From the NCBI GenBank assembly GCA_024760905.1, contig CM045750.1, positions 11,854,419-11,918,418 on the forward strand: a stretch of 64,000 nt of DNA, read 5' to 3'. The stretch comes from Plotosus lineatus (taxonomy: Eukaryota; Chordata; Actinopteri; Siluriformes; Plotosidae). Position numbers and translations under genes: made by a program. The stretch's first letter is position 1. Every line of letters begins with the position of its first letter. A model generated the notes under the pieces. That model did not search any database. It had not been told where the DNA came from and worked only from the letters and a program-made list of their open reading frames with translations. Below, piece by piece: positions 55,247-64,000 of this stretch.

Positions 55247-55525
55247 CGTTTTTAGAGTTTATTTTTCCATCTTTTAAAAGTATAACAATGATGACACTGC
55301 TGAATGACCTTGAGAAACTGTGAGTCTCCATCATTTTAATTCAAGCACGCGGATTATATACTCGGGATAATTTTTTAAAATCCCCAGACAGAGGAGTATT
55401 TGTTATCTTGCCATTCCCAAGCAAAATATACTAACGTCATTTGTCTTTTCTTTATCCATTTATCACTGTACATTTTCTTTTTTTTCTTTTTGCTGGTGGA
55501 ATGGAAATAGGCCCAGTGGATATTT
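54987..55525. other. Unique AT-rich sequence with (CA)n
   Basis: (CA)n at 55211-55242. Nothing else recognised. Confidence 0.4.
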
Positions 55526-55526
55526 T

Positions 55527-55846
55527 CACTTATTCACTCATTTGCTGAGCTGCTTAATCGTATTATGATCATGGGAAGATACACCATGAACATCTCCCCA
55601 GACCATCATAGAGCCAACACACACAACCATTCACACTCACACCTACAGGGAATTTGGTACAGCCAGTTAGCCTAATTTTTATGTCTTTGGACTGTAGGAA
55701 GAAACCACAATACCCGGAGGAAACCTACACAAGCACTGAGCTAGAACATGAAAAGTACACACAAAAACACCCTCACTGAATCCAGGACTCAAATCCAGGA
55801 CCTTCTTTCTGTGAGGTGGATGTACTAACCACGACACCACCCATAC
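55527..55846 (-). mobile_element. V-SINE-like copy 22 (complete, reverse)
   Basis: Tail CACTTATTCACTCATTTGC, central block TCTTTGGACTGTAGGAAGAA and head ACCACGACACCACCCA. Confidence 0.8.
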
Positions 55847-56039
55847 TTTGAATCAGTCTATGAAAAATTGTATTTTATTGGTACAAATTTGTTATAACAT
55901 TAATCATAATAATGCCTTGGAATTAAATTTGTGGCATTCATATGAACCATTAACCACTACTGTCAAGCGTGACATCATATATTAATGGATGTCAATTAAA
56001 ATTTGTATTAATTTTATATATACTTTGATTTACTCAATT

Positions 56040-56179
56040 TGCCTGGTGGTAAGGTGCTGGATTACTCGGTTGGGGGGTTCAAGCCCCATTGTCAACAGAT
56101 GTCACTTCTGACCCTGCTGTCTGGGCGCCAGCCTCCTGCTACCCTAATTAGGATTAAGCAGTTCAGAAAATGAATGAAT
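56040..56179 (+). mobile_element. Modular SINE, L2/V tail (copy L10), large internal deletion
   Basis: The head (GGTTGGGGGGTTCAAGCCCC) joins almost directly to the tail (CCCTAATTAGGATTAAGCAG). Confidence 0.7.
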
Positions 56180-56250
56180 GGATTAATACTGCACAGGAAA
56201 TTATTGCCTCTGTATTTAAACAATCAAAGTGAGCACACACACATGTAAAC

Positions 56251-56254
56251 AGTG

Positions 56255-56320
<66 letters not shown>
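56251..56320. repeat. (AC)n microsatellite
   Basis: About 35 AC units. Confidence 0.95.
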
Positions 56321-56324
<4 letters not shown>

Positions 56325-56534
56325 AGAAACTGAACTAGAGTCATTTATTAAACAGGGCACCCGGACAGCAGTTTGGTTTCGATCCTTGCTCAAGGGCACT
56401 TCATCCATGAAGGTGAAGGAAAGGAAAGTGCAGCTCACTCACCGACCTCCACACATTTTTCTTTCAGGTTTGGGAATTGAACTAGCAACCTTATGGTCCC
56501 AATGTCAGTCCCAAAGTTCTCTAATCATTAGGCT

Positions 56535-56535
<1 letters not shown>

Positions 56536-56600
<65 letters not shown>

Positions 56601-56651
56601 TGGGGTGCGCTTATTGGAGCAGGACGCTTATTACGTCAAATACGATTATAT

Positions 56652-56714
<63 letters not shown>
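56536..56714. repeat. Microsatellite cluster (AC)n, (TA)n, (GA)n
   Basis: (AC)n at 56536-56557 and 56573-56600, (TA)n at 56655-56693, then (GA)n to 56714. Confidence 0.9.
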
Positions 56715-56715
<1 letters not shown>

Positions 56716-56717
<2 letters not shown>

Positions 56718-56831
56718 GCCCTGCAATGGCCTGGGGTATACCCTGCCCTTGCCTGAAGTTGGCTGAGAGAGGCGCCAGCCTTACCGCGACCCGACTTAGG
56801 ATTAAGCAGTTTAGAAATTGAATGAATGAAT
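56716..56831 (+). mobile_element. L2/V SINE tail fragment (L11)
   Basis: Tail module only, from GGCCCTGCAATGGCCTGGGG to GAATGAATGAATA. Confidence 0.65.
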
Positions 56832-56838
56832 ATATATA

Positions 56839-57020
56839 CAGGAATCCCTCACTGCTTCGCGCTTCAATTCATGTGGCTTCAGTGCATCGCGGTTGTTGTT
56901 TTTTTAATATTCATCGAATTAAAAAATAAAAAATTAAGGAAGAATAGGGGGAAAGGTTCAGGAAAATGCTGCAAAAACAAGGCCAATTATGCAAAAAAAA
57001 CAAACAAACAAAAATAAAAA
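56839..57020. mobile_element. Tigger-type MITE, CAGGGATC family (copy F), truncated
   Basis: Starts CAGGAATCCCTCACTGCTTC after TATATATA. It breaks off near AAAATAAAAAGG. The right half is missing. Confidence 0.75.
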
Positions 57021-57642
57021 GGTTCAGTTCCGTGTTTAAATGTCACTGTGAGCCTTGAAATCATGACTTCCAAATACCCAACCTTTACTTGAAACGGTTT
57101 GTTTAACTTCAGTAAGCTAGCCTGATGTGCAGTGTAAGTTTTGACGGATGAAAACTAAAACTAAGGCTGAAATATTTATTTATTGATCAGTTCATGGATC
57201 TTTCTGTGAGTTTCAGTTCAGAGGACGTGGTGTTCATTTTAAACATGACTCAGAATCCTATAATTAGGACTGGACTGGAGTGATGTGCCTCAAAGAGAGG
57301 CTACTGGTACGAATCCAATTAGGCATGAGCAGTAGACGTATCATTACAGCATGTGTGTGAATAGACGCTGGAGTTGATGTCCTTTTCATTTTTCAGCACT
57401 AACTCAAACATACTGCATAGTTACTGTATTAACAGACTCTTCTTCTTTTGGACTCTGACTGATATCAAAGTATTGCAGTCGTAGTTTATTCATCAGTTCA
57501 GATTCAGGTTTCAGAGGGATTAACCATGATTGGTAGTGTATATAAACCTTTCTGATGACCCTTGAAATCAAACTCTGTCATCACAAAAGTGTTTTTCTTT
57601 CATCACTATAAAAAGCAAAATCGACAACAACACCAGAAATAT

Positions 57643-57648
<6 letters not shown>
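57021..57648. other. Unique sequence
   Basis: Nothing recognised in about 630 bp. Confidence 0.4.

Positions 57649-57649
<1 letters not shown>

Positions 57650-57727
<78 letters not shown>
57650..57727. repeat. (CA)n microsatellite
   Basis: About 38 CA units. Confidence 0.95.
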
Positions 57728-57728
<1 letters not shown>

Positions 57729-58617
57729 CCAGAGCTGAAATCCCACCCAGGAGCTCCAGTCCTTCTGATTTTCTCATGCCTTGGATGTTGTGCAGTCTGA
57801 CAGGTGTCAGTTAAAGTGGGACTGTGGTTTGAAACACCAAACATCAATCTATATCTGAAGTTTTAATCAAAGGTTTGTCAATTTGCCAAGAAACATGGTT
57901 AAGGAGGAGGAAGAAGGCTTGTGTGTGGGGGAGATGATATAATTACAATCCATCAATTAGTACACTGACATCTAAATGGCACAGCACCTTCCATATTCAT
58001 TGTCACCCCTTGCAAAGATTACCTAAAGGATAAAAACCCCCACCGAAAAAAATATTTAAAGTCCCTCTGTCAGCATATAAGTATCTCACTGATATTTGAA
58101 TATATTCCGTATACATATTCTACATAAACAAGAAAACTGGTCACCATCAGACGAGTGAAAAGGCATTTATATAGTTATATAACTATGCTTTTTAAACCTT
58201 AGTATTCTCATTATTCCCACTTTAACAGAATCTTTCCTAGAAAGTAAGAAGCCAGGCCGCCATGGCTGATGACGTATTTGAGGGGAATTGCCACGTGCAG
58301 ACAGATATATGACAAGTGCGGAACTTGAATGCTGTGATAGTTGCAACCAAAATGGAATAAAGTGGTGTTGAACTGGGAACATTTTTCACTCTCAGACTCT
58401 TATTCAGGACGAACAGAGAATTCAAGCAAAATTTAAACTCCCTCTGAGGGAAACATGCAGCCAAACCAATATGAACAACAAACATCAGATTCAGACTCTG
58501 AATAAACACTGAGGATAAACCAGACACGCAATCGGAGAGAAACTGAACACAGACTGATAGGCCATCAATATCTGTTAATACAGTATTATCCCTCAAACAG
58601 ATTTACGTGTAACTTAA
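57728..58617. other. Unique sequence
   Basis: Contains a short Kozak-context ORF at 58262 and a 119-codon minus-strand ORF (58237-58596). Neither is supported as a gene. Confidence 0.35.
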
Positions 58618-58686
<69 letters not shown>

Positions 58687-58690
58687 TGTC
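58618..58690. repeat. (TG)n microsatellite
   Basis: About 33 TG units. Confidence 0.95.
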
Positions 58691-58762
58691 TGTGTTCTTG
58701 CTTCTACGAGTACCTAAAACAACTGTAAAGTTAATAGAGATGAAAGCAGCGCACGTTATTTA

Positions 58763-59607
58763 CAGGGCTCCTTCACTTTCAGCGGTTAATGGGGACCGAG
58801 ACACACCACCACCATCACCCTCGCGACCACCTATTTCCACGTAGAGAATCGACCCCCCTGACTGATGTATACGTACAGTGGTACCTCACCTTACAAAATT
58901 AACCCATTCCAGAGTCTTTTTCGTAACCTGGATTTTTTTATAAGTAGCACCGCATTTTACATGTAAAACACATGATTCGTTCCAAGGCCCCCAATACTAC
59001 CCTTTAAAAATTATAAAAGCATACCTTTTAAAGTATGACCATCACCTTCGTGTTGACCATGTCTTCTTAGCAGAGTTATAATCTTAAAAAGGTTTATGCA
59101 AGGTTAAAAGCCTGAGCCAAAAAATATAGTTGCAATGAACACACTTGAAAAACTCATGAAACAAGCTGCTGCTTAAGGGAGCTTCGTCATTTCTCCTAAC
59201 CAATGGGAGGCCAGCGGGGCAGGTGTTGGAAGATAGCAAATGAGAGGGAGCTGCGTCATCCCTCCGAGCCAATGAGAGACTAGCGGGGCGGGATGTTGGG
59301 AGATCGCCAATGGGAGGCCAGCGGGGCGGGATGTTGAAAGAGAGTCAATGAGAGAGCAGCTCGTGCATTGTTTGAATGTTTGAATGACGTGTTTGAATGT
59401 TTGAATGGCGCGTTCAAAGCGTTTCGTAAGGAGAACTTGTTTCGTATGCAGAAACAAAAAATTTTGGAAAATGTTTTCCGTAACCTGGATTTTTTGTTTG
59501 CTGGGACGATCATAAGGTGAGGTACCACCACTGTACATGTATATGTGTAAATGTGTATAATATCAATAAATACATATTCAATGCTATAAATACTTATAAT
59601 AACAAAC
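58763..59607. mobile_element. Tigger-type MITE, CAGGGATC family (copy G), split
   Basis: The left part CAGGGCTCCTTCACTTTCAG to TGATGTATACGTA ends at 58875. It resumes at 59534 with TACATGTATATGTGTAAATG and breaks off near 59607. A Tigger-type element sits at the shared TA. Confidence 0.8.
58876..59533. mobile_element. Tigger-type element, CAGTGGTACC family, nested
   Basis: TIRs CAGTGGTACCTCACCTTAC and ATAAGGTGAGGTACCACCACTG (three extra bases near the right end). Duplicated TA at 58874-58875 and 59534-59535. A GGCGGGATGTTG-type block with CCAATGGGAGGCCAGCGGGG recurs at about 59200 and 59308, with a related copy between. It is non-coding. Confidence 0.85.
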
Positions 59608-59892
59608 ATTCAAACACCATCGATAGAGGCATGTTAGCAACACAATACAAGAAATTAAAATTGATAAAGCTCCTTTGTTTGGTACAATTCTATTAAATAG
59701 GGTGAAATATATCAATGCCTTATTCACTGGGTAATTACAGACAAAAGACAGCATTTTAATGTATTTGTTTTGTTTAAGGCCCCTCCCACAGCCCACCCAG
59801 TACCATTTCTTTTGCCTCACTGCATGACACTGTGTGAAGTGTAATGCATCTTGTCTCATTTTGTGATTACTACTTCCAGGTTTGTTGTAGTG
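59608..59892. other. Unique sequence
   Basis: Nothing recognised. Confidence 0.3.
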
Positions 59893-59894
59893 GG

Positions 59895-60190
59895 GGCCAG
59901 TGGCGTAGTGGTTAGGGTGCTGTGCTCATGATCAGGAGGTTGTCTGTTTGAATCCCAGTTAGCCCCCCCCCCCCCCCACTGTGCTAAGACCCCTGGGCAA
60001 GGCCTCAACCACAAGTGTACCTCTGTTCAACCAGCTGTATAAATGGGTACCAGTAAAAATATCCTGGGAAGGTAACCTGTGATGGACTAGCGTCCCATCC
60101 AGGACGAGTTGTACTCCCAGTCACTTCACGCTATGGAAACCGGGGATAAGCACCAGTCCAATGAGCCACGATGGCTCGGGTGTAAAAAGC
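59895..60190 (+). mobile_element. tRNA-headed SINE, GGCTCGGGTGTAAAA-tail family (copy S2)
   Basis: A full plus-strand copy, from GGGGGCCAGTGGCGTAGTGG to ATGGCTCGGGTGTAAAAAGC. A poly-C run at 59964-59979 follows the B box. Confidence 0.8.
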
Positions 60191-60627
60191 CCAACAGACT
60201 TTTACTTCCAGGTTTGTAGAGTCAGAACTCCAATTCCCAATATGCGCAGCACGGCCATGCAGGCACCATGTATCCGGCACAGCAGAGCTTCATCCCGGCA
60301 CTAATCATTCAGTATATGAGGACTCAGTCTCCGTTTATACTACAAAACATGCCAAGTACTTATCACCCCCTTTAGATATAGAATGTGTGTTTGGACCTCT
60401 TCCTTCGAGATTTTGAATTCGTCTCTAATATTACTTATACTGTACTGTATTGTCCACTGTCTGTCTTGTTCCTAATGAACTATTTACCTGATTGGTTTGG
60501 ACTCTGTCTCTTTCTTGACTTTGCCATTTGGATCCTGTTTGTAATTATATCCTAGAAACATTTAATAAACAACTTAAGCAATGCTTGCATCCAGACAACC
60601 CTCCCTGCAAATCTCTCTCTCTGTCTC

Positions 60628-60632
<5 letters not shown>
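60191..60632. other. Unique sequence
   Basis: Nothing recognised. Confidence 0.3.

Positions 60633-60697
<65 letters not shown>
60633..60697. repeat. (TG)n microsatellite
   Basis: About 32 TG units. Confidence 0.95.
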
Positions 60698-60698
<1 letters not shown>

Positions 60699-60911
60699 AG
60701 AGTAATGGTGGATTCAGTAGTCCAATATGCATTTAGAAATGTTTTTTCCTCTGTAGCCAAACCACAGTAGCTCTATAATTACCACACTGAGCTACAACGT
60801 GATTTCACTCTGCTTCTGCATCACCTACATACACAAAACACGTCTGCAAGAAATATAGAAGAGAAGATATAGAAGGCACATATAATATAGTACTAATTGG
60901 GGAATATACAA

Positions 60912-61272
60912 GGGGCAGTGGTGGTCTATTGGTATAGGGCGCTGGATCGCTGATCCAAAGGTTGGCGGTTCGAGTCCCACTCTCCACAAGGTTGTCACTG
61001 TCCCCCCCAGTGCGGCTAACTGAGTTACCAAAGGCGGGCCATGTCTCTTACTGTCTATGGTGTGAGGCATGTAAAAGAACCATTGCTGACTTTCGTAAAG
61101 AGTAGGCTGCAAAGCCGTCAGTGTGTTTCTGTCCCTTGCTAAAAGGGTTGTGACAGGAAGGGCATCCGACGTAAAAACCTCTGCCAAATCAAATGTGCGA
61201 ATCAGATGACTCGCTGTGGCGACTCCCAAGTAAAAGGGAAAAAGCCGAAAGGAAGACAGACAGACAGACAAG
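60912..61272 (+). mobile_element. Modular SINE, RTE tail (copy R6, best preserved)
   Basis: Starts GGGGCAGTGGTGGTCTATTG. The B box GGCGGTTCGAGTCCC lies at 60964. The body has TTACTGTCTATGGTGTGAGG. The tail GAAAAAGCCGAAAGGAAG finishes in (GACA)n at 61255-61270. Confidence 0.9.
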
Positions 61273-61498
61273 GTAAAGGAAGCTCATTCATAAAAAAGGT
61301 AAAGAATGGTTGTCTGTAGAACTCAAACACCAACAAGTTGCTTTCAAACTAAAGTGCCTGGGCTGTATAATTTTCTGTCAAATGAAGAAGCATGGCATTG
61401 CTGGAACAGATGAGGCCTACAAACAGGATGATGGAATTATAATGAGACTTTTATCCTACAATTTAATATCATATAACTTTTATAACATTCATTCATTT

Positions 61499-61846
61499 TC
61501 TGTAACCACTTAATCCTAATTAGGGTCACGGGGAGGCTGGCGCCCATACTGACCGACTCCAGGCAATAGCAGAGTACACTCCGGACAGCTTGCCAGGCCA
61601 TCGCAGGGCAGAAACATGCTGATGGCTATGCAGCCTACTCTTGTCCAAAGTCAGCAATGGTTCTTTTACATGAACCTCACACCACACACACAGACAGTAA
61701 GACACATGGCCAGCCTTTGATAACCCAGATAGGTGCACGGGGATTGGCGGGGGGAGGGGGCGCCACTGACGACCTGTTAAAAGTGGGGCTTGAACCCCCA
61801 AGCTTAGGATCAGTGATTCAGCACCGCCTTCACCACCACTGCCCGC
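61499..61846 (-). mobile_element. Modular SINE, L2/V tail (copy L12)
   Basis: Full-length and reversed, with a perfect 13-bp duplication ACTTTTATAACAT at 61486-61498 and 61847-61859. Confidence 0.92.
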
Positions 61847-61859
61847 ACTTTTATAACAT

Positions 61860-62117
61860 ATTTCTGTAAATAAAAAGAAAAAACACATGATACATTTGTC
61901 TATTCGCACTCCGGACACTGTAATGGAGCATATCACAGACTCCAGTTCTCTATGGAATGTTCGTCATCCAGCAATGTCCGACATGATTCCTACACCCATC
62001 ACAAGGTTGGGGTCCTGCTCGCCATCAAATGAAGTCGGTTCACCTCTCTCCTGTCACTCATCATGCTAAAGTCTTGTTAGTCTGTTATTTAATTTTTCCT
62101 TTAATTTGGCTCTGACC
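61860..62117. other. Unique sequence
   Basis: Nothing recognised. Confidence 0.3.
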
Positions 62118-62330
62118 CAGTGCTTCTCAAATAGTGGGGCGCGGTATGATGCTGGGGTGGGGGTACGTATGACCCTGGGAAACATATTTTCCTGGAACAG
62201 TGTATGAGATTTAATTGTAATTGCACCTCCACGCCAGTAGTTGGCATTGGCGTTCTCATTTTCTTGTTTTTCGCACGAGCAAACGATATGAAGTGCCGTA
62301 AACAACCCCTCAAGGAACAACACGGAAAAT
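62118..62330 (+). mobile_element. Possible hAT left end
   Basis: CAGTGCTTCTCAAATAGTGG followed by GGCGCG is the usual form of hAT 5' ends in vertebrates. No right end or transposase was seen. The RTE insertion begins shortly afterwards. Confidence 0.4.
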
Positions 62331-62367
62331 TTTCTAACAGGAACGTGAGAACGGTTGAGGGAGAGAT

Positions 62368-64000
62368 CTTCTTCTTCTTCTTTTACTTTCGGCTGCTCCC
62401 TTCAGGGGTCGCCACAGCAAATCATCCGCCTCCACCTCACCCTGTCCTCCGCATCTTCTTTTCTGACTCCAACAACCTTCATGTCTTCCTTCACCACATC
62501 CATAAATCTCTTCTTCGGTCTTCCTCGAGGCCTTCTGCCTGGTAGTTCCAACCTCAGCATCCTACTGCCAATATACTCACTATCCCTCCTCTGTACATGT
62601 CCAAACCATCTCAATCTAGCCTCTCTGACTTTGTCTCCAAAACATCTTACGTGGGCTGTCCCTCTGATATACTCATTTCTGATCCTATCCATCCTCGTTT
62701 CTCCCAGGGAGAACCTCAACATTTTCATCTCCGCTACCTCCAGCTCTGCCTCCTGCCTTTTCCTCAGTGCCACTGTTTCTAAGCCATACAACATCGCTGG
62801 CCTCACCACCATCTTGTACACTTTTCCCTTCATTCTTGCTGACACTCTCCTATCGCACATCACAACGGATACTTTTCTCCAACCATTCCAGCCTGCCTGC
62901 ACACGCTTCTTCACCTCTTTTCCACACTCTCCATTGCTCTGGATTGTTGAGCCTAAGTACTTAAAATCCTCCACCTTCGTTATCTCTGCTCCCTGTAACA
63001 TCACCGTTCCTCTTGGGTCCTTCTCATTCACACACATGTATTCTGATTTTCTGAGGCTAACCTTCATTCCTCTCCTTTCCAGGGCATACCTCCACCTCTC
63101 GAGATTTTCCTGCACTTGTTCTCTGCTCTCACTACAGATCACAATGTCATCTGCAAACATCATAGTCCATGGAGATTCTTGTCTCACCTCGTCTGTCAGC
63201 CTGTCCATCACCATAGCAAACAAGAAGGGGCTCAGAGCTGACCCTTGATGCAGTCCCACCTCCACCTTGAATTCGTCGGTCACACCGACAGCACACCTCA
63301 CCACTGTCTTACATCTCTCATACATGTCCTGCACCACTCTAACATACTTCTCTGCCACTCCAGACTTCCTCATGCAATACCACAGTTCTTCTCTTGGCAC
63401 CCTGTCATATGCTTTTTCCAGATCCACAAAGGCACAATGTAGCTCCCTCTGACCTTCTCTGTACTTCTCTATTAACATCCTCAAGGCAAACATTGCATCT
63501 GTGGTGCTCTTTCTTGGCATGAAACCAAACTGTTGTTCACAAATGCTGACCTCTGCCCTTAGTCTAGCTTCCACTATTCTTTCCCATAACTTCATCGTAT
63601 GGCTCATCAACTTTATCCCTCTGTAGTTGCTGCAACTCTGCACGTCTCCCTTGTTCTTAAAAATGGGCACCAGCACACTTCTCCTCCACTCCTCCGGCAT
63701 CTGCTCACTCTCTAGTACCGTGTTGAATGTTCTTGTCAGAAAATCTACTGCTACCTCTCCTAGACACTTCCATACCTCCACAGGTATATCATCAGGACCA
63801 ACTGCCTTTCCATTCTTCATCCTCTTCAATGCCCTTCTCACTTCACCCTTACTGATCTTTGCTACATCCTGCCCCTCAATGGTTACCTCTTCTACTCTTT
63901 TTCTCTCTCATTTTCCTCATTCATCAGCTCTTCAAAGTACTCTTTCCATCTTCCCAGCACACTTCTGTCATCAGTCAATAGAGTTCCCTCTCTGTCCTTT
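62368..64000 (-). mobile_element. RTE-clade LINE, long copy running off the window
   Basis: The 3' end is at 62368, with an (AAG)n tail on the minus strand directly after a short tail AGCAGCCGAAAGTAAAAG. The element continues past 64000, so its 5' end and duplication cannot be seen. Confidence 0.93.
62402..64000 (-). pseudogene. RTE LINE ORF, reverse transcriptase (one frameshift)
   Basis: From 63841 the minus strand has 479 open codons to a TGA at 62402, but the first codon is GTG inside a longer frame. In order it has KNGKAVGPDDIPVEVWK (RT start), PIFKNKGDVQSCSNYRGI, CEQQFGFMPRKSTTDAMFAL, HCAFVDLEKAYDRVP, LHQGSALSPFLF and MMFADDIVICSE, where FADD is the catalytic palm motif. The C-terminal region carries RWFGHVQRRDSEYIG and PRGRPKKRFMDVV. 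Upstream, 64000-63891 encodes LLTDDRSVLGRWKEYFEELM in another frame: an extra A in the A-run near 63895-63902 disrupts the ORF. The endonuclease would lie beyond the window. The product would nick DNA and reverse-transcribe LINE RNA at the target. Confidence 0.93.

Noticed and set aside
58262..58312. ATG with ideal Kozak context (GCCGCCATGG)
   Set aside because: The frame closes after 16 codons with no good donor. There is no CpG island or TATA element around it.
58237..58596. 119-codon ORF on the minus strand
   Set aside because: No family resemblance, no splice sites or promoter, and the composition is that of noncoding DNA. It is most likely chance.

Overview
The window looks like gene-poor nuclear DNA of a teleost fish, probably an ostariophysan such as a catfish, although the order is only a guess. 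The basis is the repeat content: V-SINE-type retroposons with an L2-like (TGAA)n tail, Tc1 elements with IR/DR ends, many pogo/Tigger-type MITEs, RTE and L2 LINE pieces, and more than twenty (AC)n or (TA)n microsatellites. No complete protein-coding gene could be recognised. It reads as intergenic or long-intron sequence in which nearly every structured segment is a transposable element or a simple repeat. Everything here was read by eye, so most repeat edges are accurate to about 5-20 bases.

Layout. 0.5-1.45 kb: a (TG)n array with higher-order structure. 1.7-5.5 kb: old SINEs in unique AT-rich sequence. 5.6-6.25 kb: the only CpG-rich, promoter-like stretch, with a possible first exon on the minus strand and a TATA/GC-box arrangement on the plus strand. 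6.4-9.2 kb: a hAT-like element carrying a nested MITE, then a Tigger remnant with a decayed transposase start. 9.8-20.5 kb: SINEs, two copies of a Ty3/gypsy RNase H-derived unit, an L2-type LINE piece and a 130-bp tandem repeat. 21.4-26.9 kb: a pogo-like element with a 49-codon ORF, a Tigger copy with a tandem duplication, and two MITEs lying in (TA)n. 27.8-36.7 kb: SINEs, a recent 5'-truncated RTE insertion, an old Tc1 and a third Tigger family. 37.3-38.8 kb and 53.7-55.0 kb: two copies of one Tc1 element. 39.9-44.8 kb: a cluster of Tigger-type elements, one enclosing an inverted LINE 5' end. 46-52 kb: a decayed LINE and nested SINEs. 53-60 kb: MITEs, microsatellites and SINEs. 60.9-64 kb: two SINEs, a hAT end and a long RTE reverse transcriptase ORF running off the window.

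How the parts work together. The RTE LINE (copies at 30.85 and 62.4 kb) ends in a short tail. Almost the same tail ends one class of tRNA-headed SINE, which points to the RTE machinery mobilising that SINE. The same SINE head also occurs joined to an L2/V-SINE tail and, once, to a third tail with an (AAGTG)n end. This modular SINE set, with several clean target-site duplications, is the most interesting system in the window.
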